In this document: positions 29,285 to 38,712 of the stretch, piece after piece
How the letters are laid out: the number at the start of each line of letters is the position of its first letter
Position numbering within the stretch: position 1 is the stretch's first letter
NCBI GenBank assembly: GCA_963575745.1
Contig: CAUYUJ010017981.1
Coordinates: 153,545 to 217,544 of the forward strand
Length of the DNA stretch: 64,000 nucleotides
Direction: 5' to 3'
DNA from: Prorocentrum cordatum
Lineage: Eukaryota; Sar; Dinophyceae; Prorocentrales; Prorocentraceae
The notes under the pieces: model-generated
What the model was told of the DNA's origin: nothing
Databases searched by the model: none
Seen by the model: the letters and a program-made list of their open reading frames with translations, nothing else
Made by a program: the position numbers and the translations under genes

Positions 29285-29965
29285 TCTCCCCGGTCAAAAC
29301 GGTGCCCTGAGGGCCACCAGGACGGTCAAGATGGCCCAAGATTGCATCACATGTCGCACAAGATGGTCCAAGATGGTCTCCAAGACGGGCCAAGAGGGTC
29401 CAAGATGCTTCCAAATCCGCCCAAGAAGCCACCAAGACGGTCCAAACTGGCTTCAAGATGGCCCAAGGCGCTCCGATACGCCCCCAAGAGGCCTCCAAGA
29501 CGGCCCACGAGACTCCGAGTAGGTCCTCCAGGAAGGTCCGACGAGGTCAAAATCATGCATGTTCTTTGTTATTCGAGGATTCTGGCATTTGCATCTCTTC
29601 GGCCTTACGAGGACCCAAGACGGCCCAAGAAGCACCCAAGATCGCACAAGAGGCCTTCAAAATTGCCCCATAACGGACCAATGGGCCTCCAAGACGGCTC
29701 CAAAAGGACCCGAACGGCACCAAAGGCCTCCAAGACGCCCACCGATGGCATCCGAGACGACCATGGAGCAACCCAAGAGGGCCCCAAGTCGGTTCGAAGA
29801 GGCCCACAAGACGCCTTCCGAGGGCGTCTTGGGGGCAAGGAACGCCCTAGGACGGCCAAAGAGGCTCCCAAGAAGCCCCCAATTGCCCTGAAGAGGCCCG
29901 AGGAAGCCCCCAAGAGGCCTCCAAGAGGCTTCCGGGAGGCCCAAAGAGTGCCCCACGTGGCTCCC
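29285..29965 (+). repeat. CCAAGA-type degenerate repeat
   Basis: Long run of CCAAGATGG, CCAAGACGGCCC and CCCCAAGAGGCC words, broken by unique sequence around 29530-29610. Frames stay open on both strands for this reason and are not genes. Confidence 0.8.
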
Positions 29966-30183
29966 AAAAAGCCTCTTCCTCCTCCTCCTACCCCTCCTCC
30001 TTCCTTTTCCTTCCATCCCCTCATGATCCTCTTCCTTCCCCCACGTGTTCCCCGAAGGGTTTCCAAAACGAGTGGGGTCAATCATGGTCAAATAGTTCGG
30101 CCAAACTGTGTCTGAACGTTTGGCCACATATACATATGTGAAAAGAAGGGGCGGCGATGCTTCGCCGTAGGCGCCTTCGAATC

Positions 30184-30453
30184 GGATGGCCCCTCCTCCT
30201 CCTGCTCCGTCTCCTGCTCATGCTCCTGCAGGTGCTCTTGCTCCTGCCCATCCTCCCCCTCCTCCTCCTCCTCCTCCTCCTCCTCCTCCTTCTCCTCCTC
30301 CTCCTCATCATCATCATCATCATCCTCCTCCTCCTCCTCCTCCTCCTCCTCCACCGCATCCTCCCGTCTGCCCCCTTCCTCCTCCGCCTCCTGTTCCTCC
30401 TGCCCCTCCCCTTCCTCCTCCTCCTCCTCCTCCTCCTCCTCCTCCTCCTCCTC

Positions 30454-30486
<33 letters not shown>

Positions 30487-30536
30487 TCCTCGTCCTCGTC
30501 CTCGTCCTCGTCCTCCTCCTCCTCCTCCTCCTCCTC
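30184..30536. repeat. (CTC)n / (CAT)n / (CGTCCT)n tract
   Basis: Long polypyrimidine tract adjoining the left end of the RT element. Contains a CTCTGCCCCCTTCCTCCTCC-like segment (30363-30382, with G for the first CT) also seen at 43047-43066. Confidence 0.9.
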
Positions 30537-31277
30537 CTTCCCAGCCAGCTTGGTTGCCATCGCCGCTATGGCGTGGCCTTCAGTACGGTCTCGCGCTTTG
30601 AAGGTGCTGGCGTGGGACGAGCGGCAAGCGTCCGCGATGATCGAGAGCGTCACTCGGATACCGATCCTCTCAGCGACGTCAGGTGTGGCGGTGCTGGCAG
30701 GCTGATATTTCCGGGATGCGATTGGCGTGGCGCTTGGCATGCCCACCGGGATTGGAGTACCTGCGGGGTCCCGAGGGGCATGGCGTGGCCAGCAGGCTAC
30801 CGACGGGCCAGCGCCCAGAGGCTTGCAACCCATCGGGACGACAGGTTCGACTCAGACAGCTCTCCGGCTCCTGCTCGATCACCCTGGGGATCCACATCGC
30901 CACCCTGAGCCGAGGCGTCTCGCGCTTGAGCATATGTAGATGTCAGACATGTGGCCTGTTTTTGTGATGTGCCCTGCTTCAGTCTACCCTGTCCCAGCTG
31001 GCTGGGAGAATTGTGGAACAGAGTGGACAGTCACAGCTGAGAATAAGTTTGGAACCTCTTGTCGAGTGTTGCATGGCTGTCTTCTGATCGTGGTGCCGTA
31101 GGGTCGTCATCACCGCAGCCTGCAGCATGTCGGCCCGGGTGGCCGCCTCATGAGCAGGCGGCAAGGGGCGCTCGGTGCAGACGAGGTGCTCACGGGAACC
31201 CCCCAGACCTCGCACCCAGGATACAAAACGTGGTGCTTGTGCAGGCGTTGCGCAGTAGTCACCTGTTGTTGTTCCTC
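30537..31277 (+). repeat. Terminal direct repeat, left copy
   Basis: Begins CTTCCCAGCCAGCTTGGTTG and ends in GTTGTTCCTC. Differs from the right copy by scattered substitutions and a few small indels, for example TC extra at 30590-30591. Confidence 0.92.
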
Positions 31278-31469
31278 ATTCGCGCGTCCTGTCACCGGCA
31301 CGGCTGGGCCCCTGGTACCCTTTCGTGCTACGGTGGACGCGTCTGCCCGGCAGGAGAAGCTTCGTCTCTTCCTGTTGGGCCTTCCATTTTACATATTCTT
31401 TTCACATCCATAACCGTCGGTTCCAAGAGAATTTAAGCTTGTCCTTACCTTTTCCTCCGGGTCGCGAGC

Positions 31470-32963
31470 ATGGCTGCCGCACTTGTTGCGCAAGCCGGTC
31501 GTGCCTGTCACGACTTGGGCGTGGCGTGCCTTCGTGCCACCCCGGCGGAACTGCAAGGTGACTTGGCTTTGGCGGCAGCTGCGCCCCTGCTCCGAGAACG
31601 AGTCGTCGCACATTTGACAGAAGTGCTTTGCCGGAGGAGGCCGCCCAACAGACTTTGGGATGTGTTTTCGGACTGTGTCCAGAAGTGGTTGTTGTTCCTG
31701 TTCCCCCCACACATGCGTTGGCGAAGAAGAAATCAGGCGGTTGAGTCTGTTTGGGCCGCCTTTGCTGCATGCCGTTCGTTGCTGTGGTTGTCGCGGAACT
31801 ATTCTTCAAAGCACGCCCGCAAGGCTGCGCTGCTCCTGGAGCCCCAACACAGATGGGCTCCATGGAGGCGAGACCGGCCGAGGGATTGGACCACCCAAGA
31901 ACTCCGCAGTGCTGTTCACAGCTTGTACTTGCAACTTTTGGCCATTTAGGTTCCCGCTTCAGCGCACTCTGTCTTCTCTGCGGCTCCTGAGTCCCTCGCG
32001 GGATTGTACTCCTGGGCTGCGCAATGTGGGTATTATGTTGGCATTGCTCGCGTCAATCGCCATTCCGCCCCTCACGCCCGTGGCATCGCACAGCGATGGC
32101 TGGGGCATCTCACGCTTACCGTGAGGCGGCAGTGGCCCGATGCCAACAAAGTGCGCCACAGGCTGACGCGGCGCGCGCGGCTGCAAGATACCCATTTCTC
32201 CGTTGCCAGGGCTGGCCGCGAAGAATTTGCCAAGGCGATGGGGCGGCTTTAGATTTTGAGCCGCAAGCCGTCTGCCAACGGTGTCTCAGCCAAAAGGGGC
32301 ACCTCTGCGCGGCCGCTGCTTCCTCGGAGGGCGCGCCCCCCCAAGTCCGAGAGGGCCCGTTCCAGCCGTGGACCGTTTGATGCCGGATTCGGTCGTGCAG
32401 GCGCGCGCGGCCAGGGGCATCCGCATCACGCCGCGCCCGCCAATCCAAGATCGTTCCATGACCTTTATATCGAGGCGGTCTGGCTTATGGCAGCAGTTGA
32501 GGGCGCGTGCACTCCCATTGACATATATGACCCACGTAATATCGTTTCGTTGGCATGTTGGGCTAGCAGTCGTGGCGGGTTGGTCTGTTGGAAGCTTCTG
32601 GGATCCAGGTGTTCTGTAGACAGCGGCCCAGTTGCATTCGCTCCACATTTACACCTCGTGCCAGGCCCTGCCAGAAAGACGGTCGCCGCTAGACGGGTTA
32701 ATTTCGCTTTGGCGGCCCGCGGGCTTCCCCCAGTTGCAGGCGTCACATGTCATGCCCCCGCTGATTGCTTGGTTCCCTCCATGCGGCGTGCGCTGCACGA
32801 GGCGGCGAGGGCTTCCACTGCCCGGCGGACAGCTTCCGAGCAAAATTGGGCCCTCACACATACTCGCCAGGTTGCCCGTGCCCCGGCCAAGCACCGCGGC
32901 GCATGGAACGCCCCAGCAGTTTGTCTGCAAGAGCATGGTCGTGGAGGACCTGTTGTCCGCTGA
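31470..32963 (+). pseudogene. Upstream ORF of the direct-repeat RT element, two in-frame TAGs
   Basis: Starts ATG at 31470 in a plausible leader and stays in one frame to a TGA at 32961-32963, except for TAG codons at 31947 and 32250. Segments with a protein-like look are RLWDVFSDCVQKWLLFLF, SLYLQLLAI and, after the first TAG, LYSWAAQCGYYVGIARVNR. Trp and Tyr are well spread, unlike repeat noise. No known domain recognised; it would be the N-terminal part or ORF1 of the element. Confidence 0.45.
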
Positions 32964-34449
32964 CCCGACCGCGCTGCAAAAGGCTGCAGAGGGCGAGGGA
33001 ATGCTTCGCGTGGACAGGGTTTGGGACGTTCACGTGAGGCCACCTTCCGGTGAGCTGTTTCAGAGTGTGTTGTCGCCCAGAGGGCACCGACGGGCTTCTC
33101 AGGTTGTATCCAGCGTATTGTCTACATGTCCTGTGTACTCGCAGGCGCGCAAGCCCCAGAGCCGCTCTGCGAACCAGCATGCTCGGTGCGTCAGGGACAT
33201 GCAGCCGCCCCCTCCTGGCGACGCGCACGTCCCGGATGACAAGCTAAGGAAATTCATGTGGCGGGCCCCCATCGGTGCATACCAGTTGTCGCTGCTCAGT
33301 CTTGCCACGGCTTCCCCAGACTGGCGCTTGACACAGCTCGATTGGCACTCTGCGAACGGGTGGTGTTGGAGTGCCCTGGACGCCTTGTTGCCGTCTGCCA
33401 TGAACACATTCCTTGGCTTTCACCGTTGCCTGAACGTCCTCCCATCCGTTTACGGCACCATAAAGTCAACATGTTTTCAAGCTGGGCTGCGGACTTGTCG
33501 CAGGCAGGGGCGTTCATGCTTCCGCAAGGTCGTCTCCTATGCTGCCTTTGCGCCGACGGTGGCGGTATATCCACCGGGCATGGGAATTCATCCTCCGTGA
33601 GTTCGGGGACGGCGACGAGGTCTGGACTGTGAACGGGGCTGCCAGCGATATGACAGTCCGGCACCGTGAGGCCAGCATCGGTTGTAGTCGTCTGTCTTGT
33701 GCCCGCTGCCATGGGCGCAAGCCTCGCACCGTTGCCCTCGCGGCGGACGCGGGGCAATTCTTTGAGTCTGCGAAGCCCCAGACGGCTATCCAGGAATCCA
33801 GGCTGTTCGTGCCATCGTCTCCCGTTGCCGCGAAGCCACAGGCAAGGGCGTCGTAACGGTCCTGAAGAACAGTTCGAGAAAGGCTTGGCTCGGGAACTCG
33901 ACTGCCCCGCGCAGCGAAAAAGCTGTCCAATTTGATTTGCACGACCTTGTGCTCGCCTTCGCGGTTTGCATGCTCATACCCGGCCTCCCTATTGGGGGCG
34001 CGTTATCAAAGATTGCCGCGAGTGCTGTTTTGGGAGAGGAAGAGTTCAGAAGGCGCTGCGATGTGGGCCGTAGGCGCCGCGCCGGCTTTGCCGCCAACAG
34101 CGCGGCCTGGGACCACGAGGTTGCCCGCGGCCGGTATGTGGACGACGTGCTATGGGTCAGTTCCGCGTACTGTTGGGGTTGCATGAAGGAGGCGTTGGGT
34201 CTCGTATACTCTGCGCCTTTCGGTGTGACCCCGCACTCGAGCATTGCAGTCTGGTTGGATATTCGCTTTCACTCTCTCGACGCTCACTGGAGCGTGGCTG
34301 TCAAGCCGTGGGTGTTCCCACCTCCATGGGGTTCCCCTCGCGGCTACGCTTGCGGCCTCCTGGCCGGCCGTCTGCGCCGGTGGGCCGACGTCAGCCTGTC
34401 CGAAGATGATTGGCCCGAAGCTGCCATTAAAATTGATCGGTTTCTGTGA
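32632..34449 (+). pseudogene. Reverse transcriptase (YVDD) with two compensating frameshifts
   Basis: Frame 1 runs to about 33550 and carries IKSTCFQAGLRTCRRQGRSC. The reading then moves to frame 2 (about 33550-33800: RYIHRAWEFILREFG, CARCHGRKP, AADAGQFFES, the last a candidate RT motif A). It then returns to frame 1 with AVRAIVSRCREATGKGVVTV, GLPIGGALSKIAASAVLG (motif B-like) and ARGRYVDDVLWVS, where YVDD at 34135-34146 is the catalytic motif C; TGA at 34447-34449. The arrangement resembles an RT family I associate with dinoflagellate genomes. The two shifts restore the frame, so both probably arose after the last transposition. Confidence 0.65.
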
Positions 34450-34685
34450 CGCACAGTGACCGGTTCGCACATTGCAGGCCGCTGTCCTCCAGTGTGCCCA
34501 CGTGTCGACTCCCCGTCAGCAGTCGCTTCTGCTTCGCGCTACGCAGCGCGCGTGGCAGCGGCGGTCATGACGGCCCCCGCGCGCTGCCGCTGTCGCGCGT
34601 CACCCTTGCTTCCTGGCCCAGGTCCAAGGGAAAACCGGCCGCGCCGAGTCGCCGCTCTCGCCCAGTGTTTCGCGCGACGCTTGCC

Positions 34686-35491
34686 ATGGGGTGGCTGCTT
34701 GGGCTGCTCGTGCTCTTGCGGGGGCAACTGGCGGTCGCCGGCGGCAAGGGCAAGGGCGGCAAGGGCTACGAGGAGTCGCCGTTGCAGCAGGGGTACCGCT
34801 CCTACGACTCCAGCCGGGACTGGGGTTACCGTGGCAGCGGCCCGGGGCGGCTGGAGCGCATAGAACACATGCTTGAGAAAGTGGCAGACAAGCAAAGGGA
34901 AAATGACAAGAAGAAACAGAAGTCTGCTTGCGATTCCAGCTCTTCCACGTCTTCGTCTTCATCATCTTCCGATTGCTCCCGCAGAGCTGACAAAAAGAAA
35001 AACATAAGAAGTATAATAATGATAAGCGTGACAAAAAAGATAAGAAGCACAAGAAACGTGACAGGTCTCGTGACCGCGGTCGTGCCAGTGACCATGGCGG
35101 GCCACCCAGGGCGCTGTCCAGCGCGGAGCGGAAACAGTTGGACGACCTCCGCAGGCAGGCGGACATTGCCAAGTTTCGCGAGGAGGTCTTGTCGTCCCTC
35201 CCAGGGACCCCTGGCGCCGCGAGGGGCGGGGACGCAGCCCCCCTCACGCCCGAGACCCTTCGCGCCATCCGGGCCGAGACAGCCATCGTCTCGGACGGCG
35301 CCCCCCAGCCTCTCGCGTCTGGCAATGCGGCTGCCTGGGAGGCCATCGGCACCGAGTTCAGCGTCCTGCCGCTGCCGGAGGTCAAGAAGCTGCTCGCGCA
35401 GCTCCGCGGCGAGGGCGGCGAGGCGCCCCCCAGCCGCCGCCCGGACGTGACCAAGGCAGTGATCGCGCCGCTCCAACGCAGGGCTGGCTGA
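34686..35491 (+). pseudogene. Gly/Lys-rich ORF downstream of the RT, one frameshift
   Basis: ATG at 34686 opens with a hydrophobic MGWLLGLLVLLRGQLAVA segment that looks like a signal peptide or membrane anchor, then GGKGKGGKGYE, an acidic/basic helix (LERIEHMLEKVADKQRE) and a Ser run. The frame breaks in an A-rich stretch near 34990-35010; shifting by one base continues as DKKDKKHKKRDRSRDRG, then ERKQLDDLRRQADIAKFREE, ending at the TGA 35489-35491. Such KxKKDKK and RDRSRDR segments suggest nucleic-acid binding. Family unknown. Confidence 0.5.
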
Positions 35492-35560
35492 ACACCTCCA
35501 GAGCTGCACAGGGCTGCCGCGACGGCTGCGCCAGGAGGGACGTGGCGAAGCCTGTTTGCT

Positions 35561-36022
35561 GTGTGCTGCGGGTTGGCTCTCCTGTTTGGCATCTTCATTG
35601 GTTTACAGGTGGGCGAGGGCGCTTCCCAGCCAGCTTGGTTGCCATCGCCGCTATGGCGTGGCCTTCAGTACGGTCGCGCTTTGAAGGTGCTGGCGTGGGA
35701 CGACCGGCAAGCGTCCGCGATGATCGAGAGCGTCACTGGGATACCGATCCTCTCAGCGACGTCAGATGTGGCGGTGCTGGCAGGCTGTTATTTCCGAGAT
35801 GCGATTAGCGTGGCGCTTGGCATGCCCACCGGGATTGGAGTACCTGCGGGGTCCCGATGGGCATGGCGTGGCCAGCAGGCTACCGACGGGCCAGCGCCCA
35901 GAGGCTTGCAACCCGTCGGGACGACAGGTTCGACTCAGACAGCTCTCCGGCTCCTGCTCGATCACCCTGGGGATCCACATCGCCACCCTGAGCCGAGGCG
36001 TCTCGCGCTTGAGCATATGTAG
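35561..36022 (+). CDS. Small ORF spanning into the right direct repeat
   Basis: 153 codons starting with a hydrophobic stretch (CGLALLFGIFIGLQVG). Most of it lies inside the right repeat copy; in the left copy the corresponding frame is broken by a two-base insertion and a TGA near 30704. Nothing recognised; it may be non-coding. Confidence 0.25.
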   Translation: MCCGLALLFGIFIGLQVGEGASQPAWLPSPLWRGLQYGRALKVLAWDDRQASAMIESVTGIPILSATSDVAVLAGCYFRDAISVALGMPTGIGVPAGSRWAWRGQQATDGPAPRGLQPVGTTGSTQTALRLLLDHPGDPHRHPEPRRLALEHM

Positions 36023-36357
36023 ATGTCAGACATGTGGCCTGTTTTTGTGATGTGCCCTACTTCAGTCTACCCTGTCCCGGCTGGTTGGGAGAATTGTGGC
36101 ACAGAGCGGACAGTCACAGCTGAGAATAAGTTTGGAATCTCTTGCCGAGTGTTGCATGGCTGTCTTTTGATCGTGGTGCCGTAGGGTCGTCATCACCGCA
36201 GCCTGCAGCATGTCGGCCGAGGTGGCCGCCTCATGAGCAGGCGGCAAGGGGCGCGCGCGGCAGACGAGGTGCTCACGGGACCAGACCTCGCACCCGGGAT
36301 AAAAAAAAACACGTGGTGATTGTGCAGGCGTTGCGCAGTAGTCACTTGTTGTTCCTC
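35622..36357 (+). repeat. Terminal direct repeat, right copy
   Basis: See left copy (30537-31277). It is followed at once by a CTC tract. Confidence 0.92.
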
Positions 36358-36495
36358 CTCCTCCTCCTCCTCCTCCTCCTCCTCCTCCCTCCTCCTCCTC
36401 CTCCTCCTCCTCTTCCTCCTCCTCCCCCTCCTCATCCTCCCCCCCCCCTCTTCATGGCCCGTTCCTCCTCCTCCTCCTCCTCCTCCTCCACCTCA
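36358..36495. repeat. (CTC)n polypyrimidine tract
   Basis: Left part of the pyrimidine-rich target into which the SL-capped retrotransposon inserted; the right part continues at 43058-43200. Confidence 0.9.
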
Positions 36496-36512
36496 TCCTC
36501 CCCTCTGCCCCC
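36496..36512 (+). repeat. Target-site duplication, left (17 bp)
   Basis: TCCTCCCCTCTGCCCCC, identical to 43041-43057; the next base (T) also matches but is the first SL base. Confidence 0.85.
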
Positions 36513-36534
36513 TCCGTAGCCATTTTGGCTCAAG
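36513..36534 (+). other. Spliced leader at the 5' end of the retrotransposon
   Basis: Reads T then CCGTAGCCATTTTGGCTC then AAG, a complete SL match, and is followed directly by ATG (36535) of a frame that is not the ORF1 frame. Confidence 0.95.
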
Positions 36535-36686
36535 ATGTTGTTGTCCCACGGGCAAGAAGTGGATACGTCTAGTCCGAGGCTTGATCCCGTTTCAGGCAAC
36601 CCCAGTCGAGCTGCGGGCTGCTGGGGCCAAGAGACTGCTTCCTCGGACACGATTTTGGCAACTCCAGTGGTGTGCCTGCGCGCGCA

Positions 36687-37760
36687 ATGGGGCGCGGGCG
36701 CCAAACCTACACGTGCTGTAAGACCTGCGGTGGTTGGGTCAACGACTGGAAGCTCGAGAAGTCGGGCGGCTGGTGCTACAAGTGCCAGACTGTACTCCCA
36801 GGTTGGTCGCCACCTGCGCATCGTGAACCTGGTGTCGATGCGGTCGGCAAGAGCAAGGGCGGCAAGGGGCCTCCCTGGCGCAAGGCGACGGCAGTGCATG
36901 GCTCGCTGGCAGAGCTCAGCAACATGCTGGAGCGGGTCGAGACACTTACGGCGCAGATGGCCCCTCAAATCGACCTGGGACCAGTCAAGGCGGTGCAGTC
37001 GCAGGTGCAAGCGGCTGCACAGGCCCCCAAGAAGGAGGCCTCTAAGGAACTGGGGTTGCGGCAGGCGATCAACAAGCTCAACAGGTGCCAGCTGGAGGTG
37101 GAGAGCACGACCTCCACCCTGCAGGAGGCGGAGGAGAAGATCTCGCTGCTGCGCGCCAAGAACGAGAAGGCCATCGAGGACGCGGCAGACGCTGTGCTGG
37201 AGCACAAGAGGGCGCTGGCGGCGTACCAAGCGGAGACTGCCTGCCAGCCCCCAGACCCGCCCCAGGCGGAATGGCAGGCACCTGCGGTCGGCGACCTGTT
37301 CGACGACCTGGACGACTACGAGGAGGAGGATAGGACCAAGCTCAAGAATTTCAAAGCGGACATGGAGGCGCTGGACCAGTTGCTCCAGGCTGCGGCGGGT
37401 CAGTTCCGCCAGTTCAGCGAACTCAAGCAGGAGGCTGCCAGTCTACGGCGGCAGGCCCAGAAGAAGCGCAAGAAGGTTGACGGCAGTGACGGGGCCCAGA
37501 AGGGGGCGCAAGAGGCGCAGGCTGCGGAGGCCGCGGGCGGCGGCTCAGTGCCCGCGGCGGCGCCTGCAGGCGGCACCAGTGGGCAAGCCCCGCCTGCCCC
37601 CGCAGCAGAACAGAGTCGTGAACGGCAAGATATCATCGACAACATCAAGCAGCAGACCGAACAGAAGGTCCAGGCGGCCAAGGGCAAGGCAGCCTCGACG
37701 TACAAAGAAGTGGTGCTCGGCCCTGACGGTGATGAGCGGCCTGGTGGGGATGGCCTTTAG
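36687..37760 (+). CDS. Retrotransposon ORF1: zinc ribbon plus coiled coil
   Basis: 357 residues, ATG at 36687, TAG at 37758-37760. The N terminus (TYTCCKTCGGWVNDWK, then GGWCYKCQTV) has two CxxC pairs, as in zinc-ribbon nucleic-acid-binding modules. The middle is a long charged helix (EVESTTSTLQEAEEKISLL, then KNEKAIEDAADAVLEHKRAL) likely to form a coiled coil, followed by an Ala/Gly/Pro-rich linker and a Lys-rich tail. This fits an ORF1 chaperone that binds element RNA; that role is inferred from position. It is intact, unlike the rest of the element, and its 3' end overlaps the next ORF by 29 nt in another frame. Confidence 0.7.
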   Translation: MGRGRQTYTCCKTCGGWVNDWKLEKSGGWCYKCQTVLPGWSPPAHREPGVDAVGKSKGGKGPPWRKATAVHGSLAELSNMLERVETLTAQMAPQIDLGPVKAVQSQVQAAAQAPKKEASKELGLRQAINKLNRCQLEVESTTSTLQEAEEKISLLRAKNEKAIEDAADAVLEHKRALAAYQAETACQPPDPPQAEWQAPAVGDLFDDLDDYEEEDRTKLKNFKADMEALDQLLQAAAGQFRQFSELKQEAASLRRQAQKKRKKVDGSDGAQKGAQEAQAAEAAGGGSVPAAAPAGGTSGQAPPAPAAEQSRERQDIIDNIKQQTEQKVQAAKGKAASTYKEVVLGPDGDERPGGDGL

Positions 37761-38712
37761 CATCTTCTTCTCCAATATCACGATGTGGGGGGCCAAGGCC
37801 CACACGTTCAGCTCGGTAGAAGGCAAGCAGAAGGATATCATCATGATGTGCGAGACGCATGTATATTGTACCAAGTTGGAACAGGTGAGGGAGGAGGTAT
37901 CCCGCGACGGCTGGAAGTTATCGGGCACAGCAGCTGTGCCCACCAAGCGATCGGAGACAGGAACCTCTGGCGGCGAGATCATGTTGGCCAAGACCCACCT
38001 GGCCTGCACGGGCTATGATGTCCTGCGGAAGCGGATGATGGACAGCGGTGACGTTGACCCGTCCAGGGGCTTTGCAGCGCTCAATGTCCACACGCGATCG
38101 GGCAACATCATCCTTGTCGCGGCGCGCCTGGCCCCAGGTGAAGCTTTCACAGGGTCGAATTAGCACACGAGTCGATCCCTGTCAGGTTTCGTCAGGTCTC
38201 TCACGGATCCTTGGGTGGTCTTGGCTGATTGGAATGTCCCACTCGAGCAGATGGAAAAAGCTGAGCTACCAGGGAGGCTTGGCGGAGTTGTCATCCGCCC
38301 AGATATCAGCATCACGTGCGACAAGGGCTAGGGCAGCCTCATCGATTACGGCATTGCGAGGCTGGATTTCGCGCCCTGGCTCAAGCTATTGGCTGAGGGC
38401 CGATTACCATGGCGCGCGCACTGTGGATTGCAGCTGGTGGTAGAGGGCACTAAGCAGGAGTGGTGGCATCGGCAGGTTGACATCCCGAAGGCGCTCCCGC
38501 ATCGAGGGCGTCCTCAGAAGTTGGCGGACCCAGACTCGAAGACGAGCAAGACGAAGCAGGCGGCGCGCCACAGGGTGCAGCACGCCTTGGCTGGGCACCT
38601 GCAGGAGGCCTACGCGGAGGCCATGACGGTGGAGGAGTCGGCGGCTGACACCCTGATCGGCTGTGCCGCCGAAGCCCTACAACATCGCGGGCGAGATCTG
38701 GGAGCAGGTTAG
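37732..38712 (+). pseudogene. Apurinic-type (EEP) endonuclease domain, two internal TAGs
   Basis: In the frame of ATG 37732: ITMWGAKAHTF, IIMMCETHV (metal-binding Glu, 37849-37854), VVLADWNVP (DWN 38227-38235), SLIDYGIARL (38338-38367) and PWRAHCGLQLV, where His (38419-38421) takes the position of the catalytic His of exonuclease III-type enzymes. TAG at 38161 and 38329 break the frame; a third TAG at 38710 lies where the reading must shift to the RT frame. This domain would nick target DNA to prime reverse transcription. Confidence 0.75.

Larger units (their letters stand above)
30537..36357 (+). mobile_element. RT element bounded by ~740-bp direct repeats
   Basis: A 5.8-kb unit: direct repeat 30537-31277, internal region 31278-35621, second copy of the repeat 35622-36357, same orientation and about 96-97% identical by eye. 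Internal coding, all plus strand: an upstream ORF (31470-32963), an RT with YVDD (to 34449) and a Gly/Lys-rich ORF (34686-35491). The repeats do not begin TG or end CA as typical LTRs do, so this may be an LTR-like element, a Penelope-type element with pseudo-LTRs, or a partial tandem duplication. CTC-rich tracts lie outside both ends. Frameshifts make it inactive. Confidence 0.6.

Noticed and set aside
36535-37731. Frame beginning with ATG directly after the SL (36535) as the real ORF1
   Set aside because: Its product up to the endonuclease is Arg/Ser-rich noise, whereas the other frame (36687-37760) gives a zinc ribbon and coiled coil.
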